64,000 nt of DNA from Alphaproteobacteria bacterium (lineage in GTDB: Bacteria; Pseudomonadota; Alphaproteobacteria; Reyranellales; Reyranellaceae). A program made the position numbers and the translations under genes. Position 1 is the stretch's first letter. Every line of letters begins with the position of its first letter. Below the pieces are notes generated by a model, which saw only the letters and a program-made list of their open reading frames with translations, did no database searches and was not told the DNA's origin. The stretch covers positions 62,001 through 126,000 of the forward strand of contig JAFKFL010000017.1 of the NCBI GenBank assembly GCA_017308235.1, given 5' to 3'. Below, in pieces: positions 9,695-18,295 of this stretch.

Positions 9695-11821
9695 GTGTCG
9701 GGGGCACGCACCTGGTTTTTGCAGCAGCTTGATGCCGAGCGCGGTCGCTGGATGCTTTGGCTGCCAGTGGCGATGGGCCTCGGCATTGCCGTCTATTTCG
9801 AGCTGCCGAGCGAACCGTCCCTGTGGCTCGGACCTGCGATCGCTGTCGCGGCCCTGCTCGCAACGTTCCTGGCACCGGCAGGCACGGCGGTTCGAGCGCT
9901 TTGCGCCGGCTTCGTTGCGGCCGCGTCGGGATTTGGTCTGGCCGCTTGGCGCACCGCGGATCTTGCCGCTCCCGTGCTCAGCCGGCCGCTCTTCAGCATC
10001 AACGTCGAGGGGCGGATCGCGGATGTGCAGCGGTTGCCGGAAGGGGTGCGTGTGGTGCTCGAGGCCGTGCGCCTCAAGGGCCGCGGTGCGCCGACGCCGG
10101 ATTTGATGCCTGCGCGGGTCCGCGTATCACTGAGCCGGGGCGCACCGCCAATCGGGGTGGGCGACCGGCTATTGGTCCTGGCTAACATCTCGCCGCCGTC
10201 CGGCCCGGCCTTGCCGGGCGCCTTCGATTTCCAGCGTGTCGCCTGGTACCAGCAGATCGGTGCGGTCGGCTATGCGCTGGCGCCCGCGGCGGTGATCGAA
10301 CACGGTCGTCCCAACGGCCTCGTAAGAACCATCGATGGTCTCCGAGCTGATATCACGGCGCGTGTTCTTGCGGCTTTGCCGGGACCGGAAGGGGGAGTGG
10401 CAGCGGCGCTGCTCACGGGCGAACAGACCGCCGTCACGCGGGACATCAACCAGTCCATGCGTGACTCAGGCCTGGCCCATATTCTTTCGATCTCGGGACT
10501 CCACATCGTCTTCGTCGTCGCGCTGGTGATGGGCATCATGCGCTATGGCATCGCGCTCATTCCGCCGCTGGCACTACGCGTGGATGCGAAGAAGGTTGCG
10601 GCCGTCGTGGCGCTCCTGGTCGCACTCTTCTACACGGCACTGGCGGGGGCGCCGGTGCCAGCGCAACGATCCTGCGCCATGGCTGCTTTCGCTTTGCTGG
10701 CGATCCTGCTCGACCGTACCGCGCTGTCGCTGCGGTTAGTCGCGTGGTCGGCGATCGTCGTGCTTTTGGCAGCGCCAGAGGCTTTGACCGGTGCCTCGTT
10801 TCAGATGTCCTTCGCTGCGGTTGTGGCTCTGATCGCCGGTTGGGAGGCTGCGGGCAGCTGGCGCCGGCGATGGCATGATCGGATCGAGGGCACGAAGCAT
10901 CGCTGGCGGTGGCGGGTCCTTGCCGGGTTTGGCGCTAGCCTGGCCACAACCTTGATCGCCTCGATCGCGACCGGCGCATTCGCGGCCTATCACTTTAATC
11001 GCCTGTCATTTCTGGGCATTGCCGCCAATTTGCTCGGCGTGCCGCTCACCGGCTTCTGGATCATGCCATGGGGATTGCTCGCCATGCTGCTGATGCCGTT
11101 TGGCCTGGAAAGATTCGCCCTGATCCCCATGGGCTGGGGGATCGAAGGGCTGGATTCGATCGCGGCCCATGTCGCTGCCTGGCCGCAGGCGGCGATGCTG
11201 GTCCCCTCGTTGCCGGGTGCAAGCCTTTGGCTGCTGACGTTGGGCGGTCTCTGGCTCTGTCTGTGGCGCCGCCGGTGGCGGTTGGTCGGGCTGCCTGTGA
11301 TCGTCACTGCGCTGATGTTGCGTCCGGGGCCCGAACCCGATCTCTTGATGAGCGGAGACGGTCGCGTGCTCGGGTTTCACGACGACCATGGCACGCTTCA
11401 AGTCGCCTCCCAGCGCACAGATCGGTTCGTCACCGACACCTGGGCCCGCCGGGGTGGTCAAAATGGCGCGCGCAAGTGGGCGGCAAGTGCGGAACAACAG
11501 GCCCTCGGCCTTGGCTGCGCGTCTGGTCTCTGCCGATGGCAAAAAGGCCCCTGGCACGTTGCTCTGGTGAGCGACGAACGCCGCTTGGCCGAGGCTTGTG
11601 CAGGCGCCGACATTGTCCTCTCAACCGTAGATGCGCTTGGCCATTGCCGTGGCCCGCGCCTGGTGATCGATCGACGGGACGCCTGGCGCGAGGGCGCACA
11701 AGCACTGTGGCTCGATGACAGCGGGATCCGCCGCCTGACCGCCAACGCCGCACGGGGTGATCGCCCCTGGGTGCCCAACAGTTCTGGCCGCCGGGCCGCG
11801 ATCAAGGCGCCGGGAGCTTGA
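9695..11821 (+). CDS. comEC: ComEC/Rec2 family DNA-uptake channel protein
   Basis: Inner-membrane protein of the ComEC/Rec2 family, which in competent bacteria moves single-stranded DNA into the cytoplasm. The product is 708 residues from a GTG start with AAGGGGAG upstream. The N-terminus has hydrophobic helices and a DUF4131-like periplasmic segment (to about residue 200). The central competence domain with many membrane helices runs from about residue 220 to 500. The C-terminal soluble part (about 540-708) resembles a degenerate metallo-beta-lactamase region, but I see no HxHxDH metal motif. The gene is widely kept in alphaproteobacteria not known to be competent, so actual DNA uptake here is unproven. 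Confidence 0.93.
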   Translation: MSGARTWFLQQLDAERGRWMLWLPVAMGLGIAVYFELPSEPSLWLGPAIAVAALLATFLAPAGTAVRALCAGFVAAASGFGLAAWRTADLAAPVLSRPLFSINVEGRIADVQRLPEGVRVVLEAVRLKGRGAPTPDLMPARVRVSLSRGAPPIGVGDRLLVLANISPPSGPALPGAFDFQRVAWYQQIGAVGYALAPAAVIEHGRPNGLVRTIDGLRADITARVLAALPGPEGGVAAALLTGEQTAVTRDINQSMRDSGLAHILSISGLHIVFVVALVMGIMRYGIALIPPLALRVDAKKVAAVVALLVALFYTALAGAPVPAQRSCAMAAFALLAILLDRTALSLRLVAWSAIVVLLAAPEALTGASFQMSFAAVVALIAGWEAAGSWRRRWHDRIEGTKHRWRWRVLAGFGASLATTLIASIATGAFAAYHFNRLSFLGIAANLLGVPLTGFWIMPWGLLAMLLMPFGLERFALIPMGWGIEGLDSIAAHVAAWPQAAMLVPSLPGASLWLLTLGGLWLCLWRRRWRLVGLPVIVTALMLRPGPEPDLLMSGDGRVLGFHDDHGTLQVASQRTDRFVTDTWARRGGQNGARKWAASAEQQALGLGCASGLCRWQKGPWHVALVSDERRLAEACAGADIVLSTVDALGHCRGPRLVIDRRDAWREGAQALWLDDSGIRRLTANAARGDRPWVPNSSGRRAAIKAPGA

Positions 11822-11839
11822 GCGTCGTTCGGTCGATTT

Positions 11840-12595
11840 TTACCCTTTGCCTTTGATCAGGGTGGGATACATGACGGCGTCACCGTGCTTTGCCATGTAG
11901 GCGAGCTCCTCGTTGGAGATGTATTCCGGCTTCTTGCCGGTGATGCCACAGAGCGTCTCGACGATGATGTTGCGCTTCACCTCGCTCACCAGCACGCAGG
12001 TCCGATGGTAGGCCTCCGATACCGTGCGGCCGAGCACGGTGAAGCCATGTCGACGCATGATGATGCAGTTGGTGTCGGCGATGAACGTCTTGATCGGCTC
12101 CACATCCTCTTCGACATTGACGCTGGCCGGCAGGTAGTGCGCCGGCTTCTGCATGAGATAGCCATAAGTAAGGCTGAACGAGCGGATCTCCTCGAAACCC
12201 GCGGCCAGAAAAGCGATCATTTCGTCATGGTGCAGGTGGATGACGCAGTTCACATCGGGGCGAAGACGCAGGATCTCGCGGTTCATCTGATGGCCAACGG
12301 TCGTCGCCCGCTCGCCACACAGGATGCGACCATAGGGAATGTCGGTGATCACCAGGTCCTCGGCCTCGACTTCCTCCAGGCTGACACCCTGTGGTTTGGC
12401 GTAGCAGACTCCGTCAGCATAGTCGGGGTGCGGCACGCGGATGACCATTCCGCCCACGCTACTGTTCACCAGTCCGCGGGCGGCGATGCGATGGGCATAG
12501 GTGACGTAGCTCTTGGTCACCTTGGGATCGAAGACGACCTTGGAGTCGGGGGTGAGCTCGTTTACGCGAAAGGCGGGGGTGACATTGCCGTCCAT
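11840..12595 (-). CDS. class II aldolase/adducin-family protein
   Basis: Member of the zinc-dependent class II aldolase family (fuculose-1-phosphate aldolase/ribulose-5-phosphate epimerase fold); the sugar substrate is unknown. The product has 251 residues. CVIHLHHDEMIAF holds the HxH zinc-binding pair in the middle, and a third His is in MRRHGFTVLG. The frame extends upstream into the receptor gene, but ATG at 12595 has AAGGAG just before it and gives the family N-terminus, so the short start is preferred. It overlaps nothing with that start and follows the Bug-type receptor gene after 23 bases, suggesting a shared transcript and a shared carboxylate or sugar-acid substrate. Confidence 0.88.
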   Translation of the reverse strand: MDGNVTPAFRVNELTPDSKVVFDPKVTKSYVTYAHRIAARGLVNSSVGGMVIRVPHPDYADGVCYAKPQGVSLEEVEAEDLVITDIPYGRILCGERATTVGHQMNREILRLRPDVNCVIHLHHDEMIAFLAAGFEEIRSFSLTYGYLMQKPAHYLPASVNVEEDVEPIKTFIADTNCIIMRRHGFTVLGRTVSEAYHRTCVLVSEVKRNIIVETLCGITGKKPEYISNEELAYMAKHGDAVMYPTLIKGKG

Positions 12596-12618
12596 GACAT
12601 GCTCCTTGATCCTGATGG

Positions 12619-13593
12619 TCACTCCGGCTTGATGCCGAGCCGGTCGGCCAGGTCGCGCCACTTGCGCGTGTCGCGTGCCATTGTCGCGGTAAATGCTTCG
12701 GGCGCCGAGAAGACAGGGGTTACATCAAGGGCGCGCATCTTCGCGCGGCCAGGGTCGGTGAGGAAGCCCTGCGCGAGCGCTTGCTGGACGCGTTGGGCGA
12801 TCTCGGTAGGCAGGCCCGCCGGCGCCACGAGCCCATACCAAAAGACGTCGTCGAACGGCTTGACGCCGAGACTGTCGAACGTCGGTACATCGGGCAGCGC
12901 CGCAGAAGGTTGCGTGACAGCCAGGGCTGTAAGGCGATTCTCGCGCACGAGGCCGGCAGAACCGGTGGGGTTATCGAGCATCACTGCAACGGTGCCATTC
13001 ATGAGGTCGGGATAGACCTGACCAGATCCTTTATAAGGTGCGTCGACCAATTCGATGCCCGCGATCAGCTCGAATTGGCGTGTGAGCAGATAGCCAAGGG
13101 TCGAGATGCCCAGGGAGGCGCAAACCAGCTTGCCAGGCTGCGCCTTCGCTGCCGCGATGAAGCTGGCCAAGTCCTTCGCGCCGGCGTCAGGACCAGCGAT
13201 AAGGACGTAGGGAGTCGTTCCCATCAGGGTGACGGCGGTGAACGACGTGACTGGATCGTACGGCAGGTCCTTGCGGAACACCGGCGCTGCCGCGTGGCTG
13301 CTCGATGTGGCAATGCCAAAGGTATAGCCGTCAGGTGCCGAGTGAGCGACGACGTCGCTCCCGATCGTCCCGCCCGCACCAGGTTTGTTGTCGACCACCA
13401 CTGCGACGCCGAGCGCCTCGGAGAGATGCTGCATGGCAAGCCGGGCGACTGCGTCCGTTCCGCCGCCGGGCGGCAAGGGCACGATGCAACGGATGGGGCG
13501 GGTCGGCCATGTTTCCTTGGCGCGGGCGATGGCCGGGAAGAGGGCGGCGGCTGGCGCGGCCTTGAGGAAGGCCCGCCGCGATCTTTGTTCCAT
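12619..13593 (-). CDS. tripartite tricarboxylate transporter (Bug/TctC) solute receptor with Tat-type leader
   Basis: Periplasmic solute-binding protein of the Bug/TctC family, which captures carboxylates for TctAB-type permeases. The 324-residue product begins with a leader containing RRAFLKAA, a twin-arginine-like motif, then a hydrophobic stretch and the cleavage region IARAKETW. The mature part has the family patterns PLPPGGGTDAVAR and NKPGAGGTIGSDVVA, which line the ligand pocket. No tctAB genes adjoin it; the nearest permease pair is 30 kb away. It diverges from a GntR regulator across a short gap, so it and the downstream aldolase are probably under that regulator. Confidence 0.92.
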   Translation of the reverse strand: MEQRSRRAFLKAAPAAALFPAIARAKETWPTRPIRCIVPLPPGGGTDAVARLAMQHLSEALGVAVVVDNKPGAGGTIGSDVVAHSAPDGYTFGIATSSSHAAAPVFRKDLPYDPVTSFTAVTLMGTTPYVLIAGPDAGAKDLASFIAAAKAQPGKLVCASLGISTLGYLLTRQFELIAGIELVDAPYKGSGQVYPDLMNGTVAVMLDNPTGSAGLVRENRLTALAVTQPSAALPDVPTFDSLGVKPFDDVFWYGLVAPAGLPTEIAQRVQQALAQGFLTDPGRAKMRALDVTPVFSAPEAFTATMARDTRKWRDLADRLGIKPE

Positions 13594-13658
13594 ACTCGAC
13601 TCCGCCTGATCAATTCATCATCTTGTCCGATCAACCAGACAAATCTACGGAAACGTCG

Positions 13659-14384
13659 ATGCGCTCACAAGTTCCAAAGTACGTGACCGTCAAGATCCTG
13701 CTCGAAGCGCGGTTCGAGCGGGATATGCGTCCAGGAGACCGGCTGCCGCCCGAGATCGAACTCTGCTCGGATTTCGCGGTAAGCCGCTCGACGATTCAGC
13801 AGGCGCTGCAACTCTTCGAGCTGGAGGGCGTGATCCGTCGTGAGCAGGGTCGTGGCACGTTCTATCTGGGCCCACCCCAGCGCCGGACCGAACAGGAGCC
13901 CAGCCGGCTTCTCGAGGCCACGATCCGAGGCCGCGAAGGCAACAAGATCCGGGTCCTGCGTACGCACGTCCAGCGTCCCCCGGCGCGGATCGCCACGCGA
14001 CTTGGGTTGGCGCCCGATGATCGTGTCGTCGCCCTGGAGCGGCTCGGCCTCGTCGAAGGCGCCCCCATCGTGTTCATCTATAGTTTTCTGCCCCTCGAAA
14101 TTGGAGCGCGACTTCTCAAGGCGAAAAAGCAGCTACGCCAGATGAGCCTGGCGTCGGTGCTCAACGATTCCTACGGCTGCAAGATCGACCAGGTCCGGCA
14201 GGTCATCGCTGCGCGGCTCGCCGATCCCCGTTTCGCAAAGGATCTTGGTGTCGAGGTTGGCGTGCCGGTACTGGAGGGCGAACGGACCTACTATGCGGGC
14301 GAGAACAAACCTGTGTTTTGTACCGTGTCCTACTACCGCGGCGACCGACACAATTTCACCATGCTGATCAAGGATTGGCGGTAG
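13659..14384 (+). CDS. GntR-family transcriptional regulator (HutC/UTRA type)
   Basis: DNA-binding repressor with an N-terminal winged helix-turn-helix (about residues 8-75, including the helix SRSTIQQALQLFELEGVI) and a C-terminal UTRA ligand-binding domain (about 95-240). The frame is open from a TTG at 13623, but ATG at 13659 matches the family N-terminus and has GGAAA before it; the product is then 241 residues. It diverges from the Bug receptor/aldolase pair, the usual arrangement for a local regulator sensing the transported carboxylate or sugar acid. That role is inference from layout. Confidence 0.9.
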   Translation: MRSQVPKYVTVKILLEARFERDMRPGDRLPPEIELCSDFAVSRSTIQQALQLFELEGVIRREQGRGTFYLGPPQRRTEQEPSRLLEATIRGREGNKIRVLRTHVQRPPARIATRLGLAPDDRVVALERLGLVEGAPIVFIYSFLPLEIGARLLKAKKQLRQMSLASVLNDSYGCKIDQVRQVIAARLADPRFAKDLGVEVGVPVLEGERTYYAGENKPVFCTVSYYRGDRHNFTMLIKDWR

Positions 14385-14413
14385 ACGGCAATTAATCCAA
14401 AAGACAGATCGAT

Positions 14414-14488
14414 ATGAACGTGCGATTGAATTGGAAGAATTTGATCGCAGCAGCGATCTTCGGCAGCAGATTTTGCTCGAGAGTGTGA
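14414..14488 (+). other. possible 24-codon leader ORF overlapping the YeiH start
   Basis: An ATG-initiated frame of 24 codons whose TGA stop shares a base with the ATG of the downstream permease (TGATG), the geometry of translational coupling. The peptide has an N-terminal basic/hydrophobic pattern but no recognisable regulatory codon run. No strong ribosome binding site is visible before its ATG (only AAAAGA), so it may be a chance frame. Confidence 0.2.
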
Positions 14489-15591
14489 TGGCAACGCGCG
14501 TCGCTTCCTCCAACGGCTCCGCCGTTCCGCAGCAGCGTCCGGTCGGGATGGCCGCACGGCTGGTTCCTGGCATCGTGCTGTGCATTGCCGTAACGGCCGC
14601 AGCCATGGTGCTTGAAGAAGCAGAGGCACACCTGTTTGGCCGCGCCTGGCTAGAGGCGCTTGTATTGGCGATTATCGTCGGCACGTTGGTCCGGACGGTG
14701 TGGACGCCCAGCCAGCGGGCATTTGCCGGCATTTCCTTCTGCGCCAAGACACTCCTTGAAGTGGCGGTGGTGCTGCTCGGCGCGTCGCTTAGCGCTGCCA
14801 CCATTCTCGCGACAGGCCCGGCGCTGCTGGCCGGCATCGCGGCGATTGTCATGGTGACGATCATGGCGAGCTACGGCATCGGTCGATTGCTCGGCCTGCG
14901 CCATCGTCTGGCGGTGCTGGTTGCCTGTGGCAATTCCATCTGCGGAAACTCTGCGATCGCTGCGGTGGCGCCGGTGATCGGCGCGACAGGTGAGGAGGTC
15001 GCAGCCTCTATTGCCTTCACGGCTGTCTTCGGTGTGGCAGTTGTCCTGGGTTTGCCCTTCCTGCAGCCGGCCATCGATATGACCCATCTGCAGTATGGCG
15101 TGCTCGCGGGTTTGACCGTCTATGCCGTGCCGCAGGTTCTGGCGGCCACCGCGCCGGTCGGGGCCGTTGCTGTCCAGATCGGTACCTTGGTCAAGCTGGT
15201 CCGGGTGCTGATGTTGGGACCTGTTGTTCTGCTGCTGACGCTGCTGACGCGTCGTCTGCGGGATCGGGCCGACGGACCGTCCTCGCAGGTCGCTGCGGGA
15301 GATCGCCCGAAGAAAGGCCCCGGCCTGCACAAGCTCGTGCCTTGGTTCATTGTCGGCTTCTTGCTGTTAGCCTTTCTGCGCTCGCTGGGTTTGCTTCCTC
15401 AAGCCGTGCTGGGGCCGACGGCCGCCATGGCGAACTGGCTGACCATCATTGCGATGGCGGCTCTTGGCCTTTCGACCGATCTGCGCAGTGTTGCGCAGGC
15501 TGGCGGCAAGGTGACGGCTGCCGTCATCCTGTCACTGATCGTGCTCGGCGTACTGAGCTTCGGCTTGATCCGCCTGATCGGAGTTGCTTGA
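14488..15591 (+). CDS. YeiH-family putative sulfate exporter
   Basis: Integral inner-membrane protein of the YeiH/PSE (UPF0324) family, with about ten membrane helices over 367 residues. The family has been linked to sulfate or sulfite export and to sulfonate catabolism, but biochemical proof is limited. The motif ACGNSICGNSAIAAVAP in the middle is the family hallmark. ATG at 14488 was chosen over an upstream TTG because it starts just before the first hydrophobic segment. A LysR gene converges on it and their 3' ends overlap by 68 bases; YeiH-LysR pairing is common, so the regulator is probably its partner. Confidence 0.88.
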   Translation: MATRVASSNGSAVPQQRPVGMAARLVPGIVLCIAVTAAAMVLEEAEAHLFGRAWLEALVLAIIVGTLVRTVWTPSQRAFAGISFCAKTLLEVAVVLLGASLSAATILATGPALLAGIAAIVMVTIMASYGIGRLLGLRHRLAVLVACGNSICGNSAIAAVAPVIGATGEEVAASIAFTAVFGVAVVLGLPFLQPAIDMTHLQYGVLAGLTVYAVPQVLAATAPVGAVAVQIGTLVKLVRVLMLGPVVLLLTLLTRRLRDRADGPSSQVAAGDRPKKGPGLHKLVPWFIVGFLLLAFLRSLGLLPQAVLGPTAAMANWLTIIAMAALGLSTDLRSVAQAGGKVTAAVILSLIVLGVLSFGLIRLIGVA

Positions 15592-16504
15592 GCTTCGCTT
15601 GAGAACGATCGCCGTCAGGCAGCACGCCCATCACTGCCAACAGCCGCTCCGCGGCGACGCTTCCGTGACGCTCGGCATGCTGGATGGCATTGTATGCGCG
15701 TTCGGGCAGCGCGACCTTGACCTGATGGAGAAGGCCGGCCTCCAGGCCGGGGGCGGCGACTGATCCGGAAATTGCTGTCGCACCGAGACCCGCTTCCACC
15801 GCGGCACGAATGGCCTCGTTGCTAGGCAATTCGAGCGCGACCTTGAGCTCCTTCAACGAGACGCCCGCCGATTGCAAGGCCGCCTCGAACTCGGAGCGCG
15901 TCCCCGAGCCAGGCTCGCGCAGTACCCACTCCGTTTCGACAAGCTGAGCCAGTTCGACGCGATCGGCCCGGGTCCATGGATGGTCTGCGCCGACAACGAC
16001 GACGAGCTGATCACGAGCGACTTCGGTGGCGATGAGCATCGGGTCGTCGATCGCGCCCTCGATGAAGCCGAGTTCGGCAAGTCCCTCGTGGACGGCAGCC
16101 GCGACCTGCGCGGTGTTGCCGACATTCAGTCGGATATCGATCGCGGGATAGGCGCGCCGGAAGGCGACGAGGTGTCGGGGCAGCCAGTAGCTGGCGATGG
16201 TCTTGCTGGCATGGATGGCGAGCGTGCCGCGCTGCAGACCACCCAATTCGGAAAGTACCAGCTCGGCTGCTTCGGCACGGGCGAGCACGGCGCGCGCCTC
16301 ATTCAGGAAGAGCGCGCCCGCTTCGGTGAGCTCGATGCCGCGTCCGACGCGGTGGAACAGCTTGGCGCCGTGTCGTGCTTCCAGGGCAGCGATCGCGGCA
16401 CTGACCGCCGACTGTGCGAGATGCAGCGACTCGGCGGCACGCGTCATGTGCTGGCGTTCGGCGACTGCCACGAAAACGCGAAGCTGCTCCAGCGTCATGC
16501 TCAT
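15524..16504 (-). CDS. LysR-family transcriptional regulator (CbbR/CysB-like)
   Basis: DNA-binding regulator of 326 residues. The N-terminal winged helix-turn-helix (residues 3-62) begins MTLEQLRVFVAVAERQHMTRAA and contains the recognition helix region LAQSAVSAAIAALE. The effector-binding periplasmic-protein-like domain spans about residues 90-295. The reading frame runs far upstream, but ATG at 16504 gives the exact family N-terminus. The C-terminal 22 or so residues are basic and Ser-rich and lie antisense to the end of the YeiH gene, an overlap of 68 bases. It probably regulates the YeiH exporter, as in other genomes where the two are paired. Confidence 0.91.
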   Translation of the reverse strand: MSMTLEQLRVFVAVAERQHMTRAAESLHLAQSAVSAAIAALEARHGAKLFHRVGRGIELTEAGALFLNEARAVLARAEAAELVLSELGGLQRGTLAIHASKTIASYWLPRHLVAFRRAYPAIDIRLNVGNTAQVAAAVHEGLAELGFIEGAIDDPMLIATEVARDQLVVVVGADHPWTRADRVELAQLVETEWVLREPGSGTRSEFEAALQSAGVSLKELKVALELPSNEAIRAAVEAGLGATAISGSVAAPGLEAGLLHQVKVALPERAYNAIQHAERHGSVAAERLLAVMGVLPDGDRSQAKLKQLRSGGSSRSSVRRARSVTG

Positions 16505-16606
16505 CACGATATCATTCGCCCAGCATGACGGCCATGCAGCGGGAGGATTTGCAAACCATCGGCTGTTGGAGAAAGCTGCCGGTGTTCCGGGATGTCCCGG
16601 GACAGG

Positions 16607-16757
16607 CGTTCTCAGGGCGGGGTGAAAGTCCCCACCGGCGGTGATTGCGAGCAATCGCATCAGCCCGCGAGCGCCCGTTTCTCTTCCGAGAGAGGCGGGG
16701 TCAGCAGATTCGGTGCAATTCCGAAGCCGACGGTGACAGTCCGGATGGAAGAGAGCG
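16607..16757 (+). ncRNA. FMN riboswitch (RFN element) aptamer
   Basis: Flavin mononucleotide-sensing RNA upstream of the lumazine synthase gene. The conserved RFN strings are present in order: CTCAGGGCGGGGTGAAAGTC, CACCGGCGGTGAT, AGCCCGCGAGCG, GTCAGCAGATTCGGTG, CGAAGCCGACGGTGACAGTC and GGATGGAAGAGAG. The closing P1 stem can be drawn between CGTTCTC (16607-16613) and GAGAGCG (16751-16757). The variable arm between 16670 and 16700 pairs CCCGTTTCTCTTCC-like and AGAGAGGCGGG segments. The match is strong enough to be certain of the class. Confidence 0.97.
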
Positions 16758-17374
<617 letters not shown>

Positions 17375-17436
17375 ACAACGAACAGGCGCGCGGTATCGAG
17401 CCGCCCGCCTTCTTCGTTGCCGCCATCAGTTGGCGT

Positions 17437-18186
17437 TTAGCTGTAGCGGCGATAAAGCCCAGCCAACCGGCCCTGAATCTTTACGCGGTCCGGTCCAAAG
17501 ATTCGCGTCTCGTAGGCTGCATTGGCCGGCTCGAGTGCGATCGAGGCGCCCTTCTTTCGCAGGCGCTTCAATGTCGCCTCGGCGTCATCGATCAGCGCCA
17601 CGACGACCTCTCCCGTCTCTGCGGTATCGGCACTCTTGATAATGACGATATCGCCGTCCTGGATGCCGGCTTCGATCATCGAATCGCCCTGCACCTCGAG
17701 GCAGTAGTGCGCGCCGGAGCCGAGCAACGAAACCGGCACATCGACGGTGGTGGAGTTGTCACGTAGCGCCTCGATGGGCGTGCCGGCGGCGATACGGCCG
17801 TATAACGGCAGGCTGAGCGCCTGTGCCTCGTTCGCCGCCTGGAGGGCACCGCTGAGCGGCAGGCGTTCGCCACGCACCACCTGGGGCACGAAGCCCTCGC
17901 GCGCCTCGGCCATACCCGAGCGACGCGAGTCGGCCAGGAATGGTGTGACGTTGGCGGCGGGCAGGGCGGCCGCCTCGGGCAACTTCAGAACCTGCAGTGC
18001 CCGGGCGCGATGTGGCAGACGCCGCAGGAAGCCACGCTCCTCCAGCCCGGTGATCAGCCGATGGATGCCGGACTTGGATTTTAGCCGCAGGGCCTCCTTC
18101 ATCTCGTCGAAGGAAGGCGATACGCCGGCGTCGTTCAGACGCTTGTTGATGAATAGCAGCAGTTCATTTTGCTTGCGGGTCAGCAA
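17437..18186 (-). CDS. lexA: LexA repressor (SOS response)
   Basis: Self-cleaving repressor of the DNA-damage response. From a TTG start the product begins [10 protein letters not shown] and is 249 residues, the usual alphaproteobacterial length; the longer frame from 18225 lacks family support. The winged helix-turn-helix covers residues 1-65. The cleavage site is Ala134-Gly135 in GRIAAGTP. The protease dyad is Ser169 in VQGDSM and Lys207 in EATLKRL, spaced as in E. coli (84/85, 119, 156). GGGGAGAAG precedes the TTG. Two SOS-box-like sites lie upstream, so the gene is autoregulated. It follows the moeA-moaC-trpCDG run in the conserved order, though here ribH and others separate it from comEC. 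Confidence 0.95.
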   Translation of the reverse strand: MLTRKQNELLLFINKRLNDAGVSPSFDEMKEALRLKSKSGIHRLITGLEERGFLRRLPHRARALQVLKLPEAAALPAANVTPFLADSRRSGMAEAREGFVPQVVRGERLPLSGALQAANEAQALSLPLYGRIAAGTPIEALRDNSTTVDVPVSLLGSGAHYCLEVQGDSMIEAGIQDGDIVIIKSADTAETGEVVVALIDDAEATLKRLRKKGASIALEPANAAYETRIFGPDRVKIQGRLAGLYRRYS

Positions 18187-18219
18187 CCGACTTCTCCCCA
18201 AATCAACTACCAGATTTCG

Positions 18220-18234
18220 GAACAAATCCTGAAA
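18220..18234 (-). promoter_or_regulatory. degenerate SOS box, lexA-proximal
   Basis: On the minus strand the site reads TTTC-N7-GTTC, one mismatch from the alphaproteobacterial LexA consensus GTTC-N7-GTTC. It lies 33 bases upstream of the TTG start of lexA and 10 bases from the perfect box, so it may add cooperative binding or overlap the promoter. Confidence 0.45.
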
Positions 18235-18244
18235 CCCACTACAT

Positions 18245-18259
18245 GTTCTAGTTTAGTTC
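18245..18259 (+). promoter_or_regulatory. perfect alphaproteobacterial SOS box (GTTC-N7-GTTC) upstream of lexA
   Basis: GTTC at 18245-18248, a seven-base spacer TAGTTTA, and GTTC at 18256-18259 match exactly the LexA recognition sequence established for alphaproteobacteria such as Rhizobium and Rhodobacter. It lies 58 bases upstream of the lexA start codon, in the only non-coding gap between lexA and moeA, where autoregulation is expected. Confidence 0.85.
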
Positions 18260-18295
18260 TGGATTCGGGTCAAGTTTTCCAGTGAAAGCTGGGGA

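Noticed and set aside
17375..17436. Imperfect hairpin between ribH and lexA as a bidirectional terminator
   Set aside because: ACGAA/TTCGT, GGCG/CGCC and GCGG/CCGC can pair, but there are mismatches and no T-tract, so I did not list it.
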